DNA of 64,000 bases from Patiriisocius marinus (lineage in GTDB: Bacteria > Bacteroidota > Bacteroidia > Flavobacteriales > Flavobacteriaceae), in the NCBI RefSeq assembly GCF_008974325.1, contig NZ_BKCG01000001.1:248001-312000 (forward strand), given 5' to 3'. Under the pieces are notes generated by a model, which did no database searches, was not told the DNA's origin, and saw nothing but the letters and a program-made list of their open reading frames with translations. Below are positions 35,141-45,462 of the stretch, piece by piece (position 1 is the first letter of the stretch; each line of letters starts with the position of its first letter). Position numbers and translations under genes: made by a program.

Positions 35141-36460
35141 CTACAAATCAACATTTAGCAATTGACCAGTAAGCTGAAGCACTTGAAGCTCGGCTAATTT
35201 TGCTTGATATTTAGCTAAATTTTTATTCGTTTTTGCATTCAATAAATTTACTTGCGCCTGGCGTAACTCTACTGAACTTATTTGGCCTAATTTATATTGC
35301 TCATTACTACGCTCAAAATTATTAGTTGCAGTAAGTACATTTTGGGTTTGTAGCTCATAGATTTTTAACCTATTAATATAATCACCTTGAGCATTTAAAA
35401 TATCGCGATCAACTTCTTTTACAATTTGCTCAATTAATGTCTCTTGACTCTCTATTTGAATTTTAGCATTTTTAACCGAAGTTATACCACTTCCACCATC
35501 AAATAAACTCCAACTCAAATTTAGTCCAGCAGAAAAACCTGTCGACACACTTGCTTGAGAAAAACTAGTTGAAGGAAAATTACCCTCATTCCATCCATAA
35601 CTACCCGTAAGCCCTACCGTAGGAAGATAAATCGATTTACTCGACTTATAATTGTTCTCTGAAATAGTTTTGTTTTTTTTAGCCTGTAACACACGTACAT
35701 TCATTGTATCTGCCTCTTGAATATAATTTTCAAGAACCAATTGAGGAATAAAAACAACCGTAGTATCTACAGTAAAATCACGCTCTAAATCTAAATTTGA
35801 AATTACATTTAAATCACGTTTTGTATTAGCTAAAAGCTGTCTTGCATTCAACAAATTGATACTATCAGTTACTAAATCAACTTCAGCATTTAACACATCT
35901 AATTTGTTATTTTGACCATATTCAAAAGCATAACCTGCACGTTTTAATCTACGCTCTGTATTAAAAAAAACATCTTCGAGCACAGTAATGTTTTCAGTGA
36001 TTCTTGCTACTTCAAAATAAACAGAAAACATTTGTATAATAGTAGTTTCCATTGTCTCCCTTACTTGAAGCTTAGAAACGTTGTACTGCTCTTGAAATGT
36101 TTTATAATCCCAATACCTTCCTAAACCATCAAACAATGTATAACTAAGATTTAATGAAGCGTTGTAACGAGTTGTCTCAGCACCATCAACAATATTAGCC
36201 TCTCCACTTTGAAAAGTAACTTCTTGATCTTGGATATCATAAGATGCACCCGCAGTTCCTGTAAGTGATGGTAAATAACCTGAATTCAAAATCCCTTGGT
36301 TATTATCTGCAATTTCAAGATTTTTAGCAGCAATCGTAATACCAAAATTATTCTGTAAAGTTTCGGCGATAGCGTCTTGTTTTGTTAGCAGCCCATTAGA
36401 TTGCCCAAGCATATTTCCGAAGCAAAGTAATGCAACTAGTAAAAATTTAATGTGCTTCAT
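35141..36460 (-). CDS. TolC-family outer membrane efflux protein, 439 aa
   Basis: Signal peptide (MKHIKFLLVALLCFGNMLGQ) followed by two homologous helical repeats typical of TolC: ETLQNNFGITIAAKNLEIADNNQG-like and the second repeat containing QYKLGQISSVELRQAQVNLL. Trimers form an outer membrane channel with a long periplasmic tunnel. Its start overlaps the end of the RND transporter gene by 14 bases, so it is the third part of the same export complex. Confidence 0.9.
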   Translation of the reverse strand: MKHIKFLLVALLCFGNMLGQSNGLLTKQDAIAETLQNNFGITIAAKNLEIADNNQGILNSGYLPSLTGTAGASYDIQDQEVTFQSGEANIVDGAETTRYNASLNLSYTLFDGLGRYWDYKTFQEQYNVSKLQVRETMETTIIQMFSVYFEVARITENITVLEDVFFNTERRLKRAGYAFEYGQNNKLDVLNAEVDLVTDSINLLNARQLLANTKRDLNVISNLDLERDFTVDTTVVFIPQLVLENYIQEADTMNVRVLQAKKNKTISENNYKSSKSIYLPTVGLTGSYGWNEGNFPSTSFSQASVSTGFSAGLNLSWSLFDGGSGITSVKNAKIQIESQETLIEQIVKEVDRDILNAQGDYINRLKIYELQTQNVLTATNNFERSNEQYKLGQISSVELRQAQVNLLNAKTNKNLAKYQAKLAELQVLQLTGQLLNVDL

Positions 36461-39400
36461 TTTGTTCTTTTATTGCGCGTTCAACTTCTTCATTGGTTAC
36501 ATCTTTACCAGTGATCAACCATTTAGTCCATTTCTTAGTACGGTTACCAAATGACAAAAATACTGGTAGTAATACTAACGTTAATATGGTTGCAAAACCA
36601 ATTCCGTATGCAATTGAAATTGCCATTGGTATCAAAAATTTTGCCTGTCTACTTTCTTCAAATATTAATGGCGCTAAACCTGCTATTGTTGTTATTGATG
36701 TCAAAAATATAGCTCTAAATCTAGATTTCCCTGCTTCTAAAACTGCATCATCGAATAGCATTCCCTCCTTTAAATTCTGATTAAATTTACCTATAAAAAC
36801 AAGTCCATCATTAACCATAATTCCCACTAAAGCAATAATCCCTAACATCGAAAGAATATTAATTGGAAAGTCGTGAATCCAGTGACCCCAAGCAACTGCT
36901 GGCAAACTAAAAGGCACGAGCAATAATAGCAGTAACGGCTGACTATAACTTCTAAAAGTAAATGCAATAGTCATATAAATTAATGCTAAAACCGTCCAGC
37001 CCACAGGCCCTAATGATTTTGTTAACTTCCCTGCTTCTCTATTTTGACCTTCGTAAGAAGGAGAAACCGTAGGGTATTTAGATAATATTTCTGGCATTAT
37101 TTCATTACGCAGTTCTTCTAAAACATCTGTAGCACTTACTTCATCAGGATTTTCTATATCTGCGGAAATTTGAATTTCACGTCTACCATCTAAGTGATTT
37201 ATAGCTACTTCTCCTCGTTCAATACTATAAGTCGCAACCTCACTTAGCGGAATTTGAGCACCACTTGGAGCCGTAATTCTCATTGCATCTAAATCTGAAA
37301 TTGAAGATCTATTTTCCTTATCGTATCGAACCCAAACTCTAATCTCATCTTGTCCACGCTGAAAACGTTGTGCTTGAACTCCGAAAAACCCAGAACGTAC
37401 TTGTGCCATCACTGTTCTTAAATTTAGACCAAGCAAATATGCATTTTCGTTTAACTCTAGTTTAATTTCCTTGATTCCAAGTGGATCATTATCGGTAACA
37501 TCCTTCAAAAGCGGATTAGCCTCTAAGTTGTCCTTAAGTTCTTTTTTAGCAGCTTTAAGTTCGGTTATATTATTTCCGAGTAAAGAAACGGACACTGGAC
37601 TTCCTCCAAAGTTACCACCACCACCATAAACAAGACTTTCTTTTCCTAAAACAGGGCCAACCTTCTTTTGAATACTTCGCGTAACAATATCTGATGTTAC
37701 AGCGTTTGGACGCTCTTCTCCTGGCAATAGATTAATCGTTAATGAAGCTGATGACGAACCAGGACCAATATTTTTAATAATATTTTCAAACATTTTTTTA
37801 TCCTCATACTCTTCATTGTCACCTAAATACTCCGCAGTCAATTCATTATTAGTTTCTATTGCTTTCGATTCAATATAACTTATAATACTATCTGTGATTG
37901 TCTGGTTAGTACCTTGCGGCATTTCTAAATCAATTTGAACTCGATCACTAGCGATACGCGGAAAAAAAGCAGTACGAATGATTCCTCCGCCAACACTAGC
38001 AATAGAAAGCATCATTACACATACAAAAATTAGAAATACAAAAATTTTATTCTGAAGGGTAAAACGTAAAACAGGGGCATATAACTTATCACGTAACCAA
38101 ACCATAACACGATCTCCGTACATATTTATATATCGAAGCTTTGCAAACACTTTTGAAATACCTGTTTTTGGTCTATTATCTTGTTTTCTTAATGCCTTAG
38201 AATGTGCTAAATGGGCTGGCAAAATAATAAGTGCTTCAACAAGTGAAACTACTAATGTAAGAATTACAATTACGGAGACTTCACCAAAAATTTCACCTAT
38301 CCTTCCATCTAGAAACAAAAAGATTCCAAAGGCTAAAATAGTTGTAGTAATAGCAGACAATATAGGAGGAATCACCTCCATCACCCCATCAACTGAAGCT
38401 TGAATAGGATCCTTTCCTTTTTCATAATGTTGGTATATATTTTCTGCAATTACAATTCCATCATCTACTAGAATACCAATTACGATAATCATCCCAAAAA
38501 GCGATAATACATTAATTGTAACATCGAAAAAGCCTGCAACTGCAAACATTCCTAAAAATGCAACGGGTAACCCAAAAGCCACCCAAAAGGCTAAACGGGT
38601 ATTTAAAAATATTGACAAAAACAGTAACACAAGCAGCATCCCTATTATTGCATTTTCGGCTAATAATGCGGTACGTTGTACAAGTGTTGTTGACAAATCA
38701 CTAACGACACTTAATTGAACGCTCGTGTATTTTTCATTATAGTCTTTTATATATTCCTTTACATTTTCAGCTGAAGAAATTAAATCTTCACTATTTGTAC
38801 TCGTTATTGTAATATTCACTGCTAATTTCCCGTCGAAATAACGAGCATTAGGTGTTTCAGAAAAACGATCTCTTATTTTCGCAACATCTTTCAACCTTAC
38901 AGATTGCCCATTAGAATTAGCTCTAACAATTAGATTATTTAATTCGTCGCCATAATAAGACCTATTGTTTGCTCTAATTAAATACTCTTCTGCATCGGTT
39001 TTAATAGTACCTCCAGTGACTAGTATATTAGCACTACTTACGGCTTGTGCTACCTCGTCAAAGGTTAACCCATAAGCCAACAATACATTCTCATCTACTG
39101 CAATTTCAATCTCTTCGTCTGGATAACCACTTATACTAATTTGAGAAATACCTTCAATTCCTTTTAAATCATTTTCTACATCTCTACCTATTTGCTTTAA
39201 CGTAACTAAAGGGATATCTTCTCCACTAATGGCAAATGTGATAGTTTGCCTAATCGCTTCTTGCTTAGCCACTACTAATGGCTCCATCCCAACAGGAAAT
39301 GAAGGAACTCTATCTACAGCGTTCTTAACCTCAAGCAACATGAAATCGATATTTTTACCTTTTTCGATTTCAACATTTATGCTTCCACTATTTTCTCTAG

Positions 39401-39653
39401 AAGTCGAAGTTACTCGCTCTACTCCATTTAATCCTTTTAAATTATCTTCAATTTTCAAAACTATCCCTTCTTCCACCTCCTGAGGAGAAGCACCTGGATA
39501 AGCAACAGAAATAGTAATGTTTTTAGAATCTACTAATGGAAAAAAAGATGACTTTAATCCTAAATATCCAAAAACACCAAACCCTACAAAAGCCAAAACA
39601 ATTACGTTAACAGCTACATGGTATCGTATAAAAAATTCAACGAGTTTGCGCAT
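36447..39653 (-). CDS. RND efflux transporter (AcrB/HAE1-like), 1068 aa
   Basis: The inner-membrane pump of a tripartite efflux system driven by proton flow. The layout is standard: one N-terminal helix (VIVLAFVGFGVFGYLGL), a large periplasmic loop, six helices, a second loop and six more helices. In the fourth helix, GILVDDGIVIAENI carries the proton-relay Asp pair. SYPG-like PGASPQEVEEGI is the usual porter-domain start. Substrate unknown; no metal-binding Met/His cluster marks it as a heavy-metal pump. Encoded between its membrane-fusion and TolC partners. Confidence 0.93.
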   Translation of the reverse strand: MRKLVEFFIRYHVAVNVIVLAFVGFGVFGYLGLKSSFFPLVDSKNITISVAYPGASPQEVEEGIVLKIEDNLKGLNGVERVTSTSRENSGSINVEIEKGKNIDFMLLEVKNAVDRVPSFPVGMEPLVVAKQEAIRQTITFAISGEDIPLVTLKQIGRDVENDLKGIEGISQISISGYPDEEIEIAVDENVLLAYGLTFDEVAQAVSSANILVTGGTIKTDAEEYLIRANNRSYYGDELNNLIVRANSNGQSVRLKDVAKIRDRFSETPNARYFDGKLAVNITITSTNSEDLISSAENVKEYIKDYNEKYTSVQLSVVSDLSTTLVQRTALLAENAIIGMLLVLLFLSIFLNTRLAFWVAFGLPVAFLGMFAVAGFFDVTINVLSLFGMIIVIGILVDDGIVIAENIYQHYEKGKDPIQASVDGVMEVIPPILSAITTTILAFGIFLFLDGRIGEIFGEVSVIVILTLVVSLVEALIILPAHLAHSKALRKQDNRPKTGISKVFAKLRYINMYGDRVMVWLRDKLYAPVLRFTLQNKIFVFLIFVCVMMLSIASVGGGIIRTAFFPRIASDRVQIDLEMPQGTNQTITDSIISYIESKAIETNNELTAEYLGDNEEYEDKKMFENIIKNIGPGSSSASLTINLLPGEERPNAVTSDIVTRSIQKKVGPVLGKESLVYGGGGNFGGSPVSVSLLGNNITELKAAKKELKDNLEANPLLKDVTDNDPLGIKEIKLELNENAYLLGLNLRTVMAQVRSGFFGVQAQRFQRGQDEIRVWVRYDKENRSSISDLDAMRITAPSGAQIPLSEVATYSIERGEVAINHLDGRREIQISADIENPDEVSATDVLEELRNEIMPEILSKYPTVSPSYEGQNREAGKLTKSLGPVGWTVLALIYMTIAFTFRSYSQPLLLLLLVPFSLPAVAWGHWIHDFPINILSMLGIIALVGIMVNDGLVFIGKFNQNLKEGMLFDDAVLEAGKSRFRAIFLTSITTIAGLAPLIFEESRQAKFLIPMAISIAYGIGFATILTLVLLPVFLSFGNRTKKWTKWLITGKDVTNEEVERAIKEQNEAH

Positions 39654-39659
39654 GCTATT

Positions 39660-40802
39660 TTAGTTTTTGGAAGTTGTTTTAGCCTGTTTAGCAGACTCAT
39701 CTATTGTTTTAACCAACATCCCAGCATATGCGCCAGAAATAGGTTGTGCTAATATAGTAGTGCCATCTGGTATGTTTTTTAATACCACTTGTTTTGCAGA
39801 AAAGTAAACAGGTTGCACATCTATCAATTCTAAAACAGAATCTTTCACAATAAATAATTGTGACTCATCTATTAATAGTTTTCTATTTACACTTATAGCA
39901 CTTTCTTCACTACGAGCATCAAGTTGAGCCTCAAGGAACATACCTTCCTTTAAATCGTCTCCTTTAACTTCTACAAACACTTTTACCGTTTGTGAAGTCT
40001 GTTCAATTTTACCATTAACTCTAGAAACTTTCCCTACGTAAATTTTATCTGAAGCAGAAGCAGAAAGATCAACCGACTCCCCTACTTTTAACAAATCGCT
40101 ATATTCTTTTTCAATAGCTAATTCTACTTCATAAACCGATGGGTCGATAAACTCTCCTAACTTTTGTCCTGGACGAACTAAAGTCCCCTTATTAACTAAA
40201 GCTTCGGTAAGTACCCCTGTAAACGGAGCGTATATATTGTACTTACCTAAACGTTGTTCTAGGTTTTTAATATTATAATATGATGCTTGGATTCCACGAC
40301 CTGTAATAAAGTAGCTAGCCTTCTCATCAGCAATGTTTGGCAACTCTGGCACTCTTTTATTTACATCAAAGTTTTTTAAATAAGAATCCCAAACTGGAAA
40401 TACTTCAGGATAATCAAGTCTTAAATCTGGCATTATAGAAGTAACCAAATTATAAAACTCACTCTTAGCAGCTAAAACCGAAGCATTGAATTCTCCAGCA
40501 TCGAGGCTTATTAAGGTTTGGCCTTTCTTGTATTCTTGCCCTGCTTTAAAGTCGTGAGAACTACCTCTAAAAATTCCTTGGTATTCCGCATAAAGCTCAA
40601 GCTTATTTTTTGCAGTTATAGTACCATTAGAAGGAATTAATATAGGAACCGTACCATTAGTGACAGCTTTAACATAAACTGTTTTTACAACTTTTTCAAC
40701 CTTAGGTTTAGGCTTGTTTTTACTATCAATAATTTTAGTTGCTATAAAATAAGTACCTATTACAAGTAGGACACCTAAAATAATAAATACATATCTTCTC
40801 AC
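39660..40802 (-). CDS. Membrane-fusion (HlyD/MFP) subunit of RND efflux pump, 380 aa
   Basis: The N-terminal membrane anchor (residues 4-26) is followed by a split lipoyl domain (NGTITAKNKLELYAEYQG and NIYAPFTGVLTEALVNKGTL), a helical hairpin between them, and a beta-barrel (VYEVELAIEKEYSDLLKVGE). These link the pump to TolC in the periplasm. It is the first gene of the leftward three-gene operon and ends 6 bases before the pump gene. Confidence 0.9.
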   Translation of the reverse strand: MRRYVFIILGVLLVIGTYFIATKIIDSKNKPKPKVEKVVKTVYVKAVTNGTVPILIPSNGTITAKNKLELYAEYQGIFRGSSHDFKAGQEYKKGQTLISLDAGEFNASVLAAKSEFYNLVTSIMPDLRLDYPEVFPVWDSYLKNFDVNKRVPELPNIADEKASYFITGRGIQASYYNIKNLEQRLGKYNIYAPFTGVLTEALVNKGTLVRPGQKLGEFIDPSVYEVELAIEKEYSDLLKVGESVDLSASASDKIYVGKVSRVNGKIEQTSQTVKVFVEVKGDDLKEGMFLEAQLDARSEESAISVNRKLLIDESQLFIVKDSVLELIDVQPVYFSAKQVVLKNIPDGTTILAQPISGAYAGMLVKTIDESAKQAKTTSKN

Positions 40803-40876
40803 AAGTCTGTTTTATTGGTTAGACGACAAAAATAGTTTTGCTATTCCCCATGTACCGTTAAAACTATCTTAATAAA

Positions 40877-40914
40877 AAACGCCGAAATACTAAAGTTTTA
40901 GTATTTCGGCGTTT
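40877..40914. terminator. Hairpin between ABC-F gene and efflux operon
   Basis: GCCGAAATACTAAA pairs perfectly with TTTAGTATTTCGGC around a 2-base loop, flanked by A- and T-runs. It lies downstream of the leftward ABC-F gene and should end its transcript ahead of the efflux operon. Confidence 0.8.
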
Positions 40915-40925
40915 ATAATTGTACA

Positions 40926-42842
40926 TTAAGATAATTGCTCTAATTGGTTAGTGACTTTTTCCCAGTCCTCCATTAACTTAACAATTTCATCTTTTTTTCC
41001 TTGATATTTCTCAAAAAAATCATCTTTAGCTATCGTCGCTTCATAATTAACAGCGAGCTCTACATCAATTTCCTTCACTTCGCGCTCTAACTTATTAATT
41101 TTCGATTCAATTTTACTTAAACGATTTGTAAGTGATTTAAGCTTCTTTTGATCTTCGTAAGACTGTTTACCTCCAGCATTTTCAGCTTTCGCTTCGGTTG
41201 CGACCACTGTACGTTTCTCTGCTTCTCTTAAATTCTGAATATTTCGTTGTTCTAAGAAATAATCAATATCCCCTAAATATTCTTTTATTTGATGATCCTT
41301 AAATTCGTAAACTTTATCAGTTAAACCTTGTAAAAAATCCCTATCGTGACTTACCAATAGTAATGTCCCTTCAAAGTTTTTACAGGCGTCTTTTAATACA
41401 TTTTTAGATTTAATATCAAGGTGGTTTGTAGGTTCATCCATTACAAGCACATTAAAAGGCTGTAATAACAACTTGGCCAACGCCAAACGGTTGCGTTCCC
41501 CCCCACTCAATACTCGTACAAACTTATCCACTTCATCCCCTCTAAAAAGAAATGAACCTAATATATTACGTACTAATGGTCGTGTACGCTCATCTGCAGC
41601 ATCGAGCATTGTATCCTCAACTGTTTTAGTCCCATCGAGATAATCTGCTTGGTTTTGTGCAAAATATCCTATCTGAACATTATGCCCTAAATTCATTACA
41701 CCTCCGTGAGGAATTTCATCAACAATAATTTTAGCTAATGTTGATTTTCCTTGACCATTCTGACCTACAAATGCTACTTTAGAGTCACGTTCAATCATTA
41801 AATCTACACCTTGCAAAACTTTTTTATCTCCGTAACTTTTAGATATATTTTTAGCTTCAATCACTACTTTTCCAGGTATTACACTAATAGGAAAACGTAA
41901 TGACATTACTGAATTATCATCCTCATCAACTTCAATTCGATCAATTTTATCTAGCTTTTTCATTAAAGACTGTGCCATAGTAGCCTTACTTGCTTTTGCT
42001 TTAAACTTAGATATCAATTTTTCCGTATGTTCAATTTGCTTTTGCTGGTTTTTCTGAGAAGCTAATTGTTGTGTACGCAATTCTTGGCGTTGAACTAAAT
42101 ACTGTGTGTAAGGTTTATTATAGTCATAGATTTTCCCTAACGAAATTTCAATAGTTCTATTAGTAATGTTATCTAAAAACATTTTATCGTGACTTACCAC
42201 TACAACAGCACCTGCATAAGCAGATAAAAATTCCTCTAACCAAAGTATCGATTCAATATCAAGGTGGTTAGTAGGCTCATCAAGAAGCAATATATCATTG
42301 TTTTGAAGCAATAACTTAGCTAGCTCAATACGCATACGCCATCCTCCCGAGAATGTTTCGGTAATTTTATTAAAATCTTCTCTTTGAAATCCTAAACCTT
42401 GTAAAATACGCTCAGTTTCACCTTGGTAATTATAACCACCGTGAATTTCATACTGTTCTTGCACATCGTTTAAATCTATCATTAACTGATTATAACTTGC
42501 GCTTTCATAATCGGTTCTGGTAGCTAATTGCGTGTTTATTTCGTCAAGCTGCTTTTCGTATTTTTTAATTTCCGTAAAAGCTTGGTATGACTCTTCTAAA
42601 ACTGTACGGCCTTTCACAAAATCGATATCCTGTTTCAAAAACCCAATAGACACTTCTTTGTCCATTGCAATAGCACCCTCGTCATATTCTTGCTCACCAG
42701 AAATAATTTTTAACAAAGTAGACTTTCCTGCTCCGTTTTTTCCAACGAGTCCCACACGCGTTCCAGCACCAAGCTGAAATGTGATTTTTTCGAATAAATA
42801 TTCTCCCTGAAAGGAAACAGATAGGTTATGTATATTGAGCAT
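40926..42842 (-). CDS. ABC-F family ATPase, 638 aa
   Basis: Two ABC domains on one chain without membrane segments: Walker A GKNGAGKST and GQNGQGKST, signature FSGGWRMR and LSGGERNR, and two DEPTNHLDI Walker B sites. A linker of charged helices lies between them and a coiled-coil C-terminal domain (about 560-638) follows, as in Uup-like members. ABC-F proteins act on the ribosome, rescuing stalls or giving resistance to antibiotics; the Uup-type tail can also bind DNA. Exact subfamily not settled. Confidence 0.92.
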   Translation of the reverse strand: MLNIHNLSVSFQGEYLFEKITFQLGAGTRVGLVGKNGAGKSTLLKIISGEQEYDEGAIAMDKEVSIGFLKQDIDFVKGRTVLEESYQAFTEIKKYEKQLDEINTQLATRTDYESASYNQLMIDLNDVQEQYEIHGGYNYQGETERILQGLGFQREDFNKITETFSGGWRMRIELAKLLLQNNDILLLDEPTNHLDIESILWLEEFLSAYAGAVVVVSHDKMFLDNITNRTIEISLGKIYDYNKPYTQYLVQRQELRTQQLASQKNQQKQIEHTEKLISKFKAKASKATMAQSLMKKLDKIDRIEVDEDDNSVMSLRFPISVIPGKVVIEAKNISKSYGDKKVLQGVDLMIERDSKVAFVGQNGQGKSTLAKIIVDEIPHGGVMNLGHNVQIGYFAQNQADYLDGTKTVEDTMLDAADERTRPLVRNILGSFLFRGDEVDKFVRVLSGGERNRLALAKLLLQPFNVLVMDEPTNHLDIKSKNVLKDACKNFEGTLLLVSHDRDFLQGLTDKVYEFKDHQIKEYLGDIDYFLEQRNIQNLREAEKRTVVATEAKAENAGGKQSYEDQKKLKSLTNRLSKIESKINKLEREVKEIDVELAVNYEATIAKDDFFEKYQGKKDEIVKLMEDWEKVTNQLEQLS

Positions 42843-43001
42843 AAATTAATTTGATTGACTTGAACGCTTTTGCAGTCTAATTTTTTTGCAAAGATGCTTA
42901 ATTTTGGAGTGGAAAAAAAATGGACTAGCACCCAATTTTTAAGCGATACCAAGATATTTGGTTACTCCATTTTTACTTCTGAAATTTTAAGCATTTAAAA
43001 A

Positions 43002-43373
43002 ATGAAGGGAACAAAACTTTATAGCATATTAAATAGCAAATGTCCTGTTTGCCACAAGGGCGATTTATATAAAAATAAAAATCCCTATAAAATTTCAGAA
43101 ACATTAATAATGCCTGAAAGATGTTCTAATTGCAACACTAAATACAAAATTGAACCTTCATTTTTTTACGGTGCTATGTATGTGAGTTACGCTGTTGGTA
43201 TTGCTTTTGCTACAGCAGCTTTTGTAATTTCGTATTGGATGATTGGTCTTTCACGTTTAAATTCATTTTTTATCATCATCCTTACGCTTGTACTATTTTT
43301 ACCAATTATTACGAGGATTTCAAGAAACATTTGGATTAATGGATTCTTTACATATGATAAAACAAAAGTTTAA
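43002..43373 (+). CDS. DUF983 family membrane protein, 123 aa
   Basis: Two Cys pairs, CPVC (15-18) and CSNC (42-45), form the zinc-like N-terminal part, followed by FFYGAMYVSYAVG and two transmembrane helices. This is the DUF983 layout. Function unknown. Its stop overlaps by 4 bases the stop of the convergent oxidoreductase gene. Confidence 0.9.
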   Translation: MKGTKLYSILNSKCPVCHKGDLYKNKNPYKISETLIMPERCSNCNTKYKIEPSFFYGAMYVSYAVGIAFATAAFVISYWMIGLSRLNSFFIIILTLVLFLPIITRISRNIWINGFFTYDKTKV

Positions 43374-44434
43374 AGAAAACGCGCTAAATTTAATTCCGAT
43401 GGTATTTCGGTATCATTCTCTATAAAGTCGAAAAGTTGTTTTGCTAATAAAGGTGCCATAGTAAGTCCTCGAGTACCTAATCCATTTAGAAAGGCTACGT
43501 TGTGTGAAGCTGGCAAAACACCTATCAGAGGTTTTCTGTCTTTTACAGTTGGTCTAATCCCTGCAACTTGATCTACAACTTCAAAATCACAAGTAATCAT
43601 TGTCTTCAATTTATCTGAAAGATCAAAACGCGCATCTTCTGTTATATCCATTGACAACTCATCGCGTCCATAGCTTGCACCTACCTTGTACAAATCATTC
43701 CCTAAAGGAATAACCATTACAGGACCTTTTAAAACTGATGTACATTTTAAGAGCGGAGCATTAACAATAATATACTCCCCTTTATTTGGAACAAACACTT
43801 TAGGTAACTCCGGACTAATAGCTAGTGGAAATAATGGGTTATTTACTACACCCGCACCTTCAGAAAATACTATATGATTTGCACTTATATCTTTATATAC
43901 AACATTATCATTTTGGATTTCCAATAAAGAATAATCAAAATAGTCAGCGATAATGCAATTATTTGAGGCCAAAAAAATTCTATAGTCCTGTACTAATGTT
44001 GCAGGACGAATTTGGTATGCTTTATTAACAGATCCAAGTTTATATGGTGCTGAGATACTTTTATTATCGTTACTAACTAAATCACTTTTTAAATAGTGTT
44101 TTAACTGGTCTTTATCACAAGCTACAATCCAATTATTTTGTTCCTCAACACTTTTAAGAATTCGATGTATAGCTATAGGCTCAATTACCTTATCAGACAA
44201 AACAGCTTCAAGTCTTTGATAAAAGGGGATAGCATAGGTGAGAAATTGCTCTACATTCCAAGCTGCTGTAAATCGCTTAAGTACCGTTGGGTTCAATACT
44301 CCTCCAGATGCAGTTGTAGCCCCTTTATTAGCATCTTCAAATAAAACGAATGATTTGTTATTAGAACGTAATGTTTCGGCGAAAGCCAAACCAGCGATTC
44401 CTAATCCAACAATTATATAATCTACATTTTTCAC
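43370..44434 (-). CDS. FAD-dependent oxidoreductase (DadA/ThiO-like), 354 aa
   Basis: The N-terminus after the chosen GTG start at 44434 is VKNVDYIIVGLGIAGLAFAE, the dinucleotide-binding GxGxxG fold of FAD enzymes of the D-amino-acid oxidase type. The C-terminal part has GIRPTVKDRKPLIGVLP and FLNGLGTRGLTMAPLLA, the usual FAD-contact end of the family. The frame continues upstream to 44506, but that would start inside the gldN terminator hairpin, so I reject the longer form. Substrate unknown. Confidence 0.85.
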   Translation of the reverse strand: MKNVDYIIVGLGIAGLAFAETLRSNNKSFVLFEDANKGATTASGGVLNPTVLKRFTAAWNVEQFLTYAIPFYQRLEAVLSDKVIEPIAIHRILKSVEEQNNWIVACDKDQLKHYLKSDLVSNDNKSISAPYKLGSVNKAYQIRPATLVQDYRIFLASNNCIIADYFDYSLLEIQNDNVVYKDISANHIVFSEGAGVVNNPLFPLAISPELPKVFVPNKGEYIIVNAPLLKCTSVLKGPVMVIPLGNDLYKVGASYGRDELSMDITEDARFDLSDKLKTMITCDFEVVDQVAGIRPTVKDRKPLIGVLPASHNVAFLNGLGTRGLTMAPLLAKQLFDFIENDTEIPSELNLARFL

Positions 44435-44499
44435 GAGGTAAATATACCTTTTAAAAAGATTGAAAATAAATATATGTACGAGAGAAAAAAGCAAAAAAA

Positions 44500-44520
44500 A
44501 GCCCACTTGAAAAGTGGGCT
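44500..44520 (-). terminator. Terminator after gldN
   Basis: Perfect 9-bp stem AGCCCACTT / AAGTGGGCT with a 3-base loop and, on the minus strand, eight T after it. It ends the gldKLMN transcript 20 bases past the gldN stop. Confidence 0.85.
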
Positions 44521-44540
44521 CTTATTAAATATGTTAATCC

Positions 44541-45443
44541 TTAGTAATTCCAAAGATCAATTTCAATGTTACGAATTTGGTCTTTAATACGATCAGATTC
44601 TAACAATTGCATAAGTGCATTATCATTGATATAATCTTTTACTCCTCTATCTCCTTGAACATTATCTTCTTTGTAGATAACTCCACTAAAACGACGAGAG
44701 TTTAGTAAATGATCATACGTAATGGGTTGTGATGTGTTCTTACGATTGAATGCTTTTGCATTGTGTAATGCCTCTCTAGCTGCAGGGAAATACACCCAGA
44801 ACAACTCAACACGGCTATCAAATCCATCATCTTCAAAAGCCTTTGAACGTGCTTCACCAGCAACAGGACAAATACCTAATAAACGATACTTTAACTCACC
44901 TTGTCTTTTATCAATAAACCAAAGTCCACGTATTCTCCACTCTTCAATATCAGCAGCATCTAATGTAAACTCACGAATATATTCGTCATCTACACGACCT
45001 TCTGCGTTAAATTGTTCAATACCATAATCTGTTGTATCACGGTAAACAAGTGAAGCATCTAAATCTTCTAGAGTACGTTTTTCAGTAAAATATGAATCAG
45101 CATAAACTTCATCAATTGAACCATCTCGCATATTTTTAACGAGTACGTCATATAATGATCTTCTTTCGCTACCTATATTGTTTGTATCAATTGGGTAGTA
45201 TAATGGAAAGTTTACACGCTCATCGAGATCGATAATTTCCCAAGTGGCTTTTGACCACAATACGTCGCGTTCGTCAATGTATCCATAAGGTAAAGGCTCA
45301 TCATTATCATAAGCAATTTGCGCTAATGTTTTTTGACCTATTTCCTCTGGAGTCGTTGCATTCAAGATGTTTAACTGTGCACTTGACGTACCCAACCCAA
45401 CAACAAGAAGAGAGGCTCCTAAAATTACGTTTCTCAAATTCAT
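44541..45443 (-). CDS. gldN: Gliding motility / type IX secretion protein GldN
   Basis: GldN (PorN) is a periplasmic part of the type IX secretion machine, forming the ring with lipoprotein GldK and contacting GldM. The 300-residue protein has a signal peptide (MNLRNVILGASLLVVGLGTSSAQ) and family features EIGQKTLAQI, PYGYIDERDVLWSKATWEII and VELFWVYFPAAREAL. It is the last gene of gldK-gldL-gldM-gldN; the order and strand match Flavobacterium. A strong terminator follows. Confidence 0.95.
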   Translation of the reverse strand: MNLRNVILGASLLVVGLGTSSAQLNILNATTPEEIGQKTLAQIAYDNDEPLPYGYIDERDVLWSKATWEIIDLDERVNFPLYYPIDTNNIGSERRSLYDVLVKNMRDGSIDEVYADSYFTEKRTLEDLDASLVYRDTTDYGIEQFNAEGRVDDEYIREFTLDAADIEEWRIRGLWFIDKRQGELKYRLLGICPVAGEARSKAFEDDGFDSRVELFWVYFPAAREALHNAKAFNRKNTSQPITYDHLLNSRRFSGVIYKEDNVQGDRGVKDYINDNALMQLLESDRIKDQIRNIEIDLWNY

Positions 45444-45462
45444 CTATCTTATTTTAAAACTA

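Noticed and set aside
44435-44506. Longer start of the FAD oxidoreductase at 44506
   Set aside because: The extra 24 residues would begin inside the gldN terminator hairpin and add a hydrophobic stretch before the FAD fold. The GTG at 44434 fits the family start.
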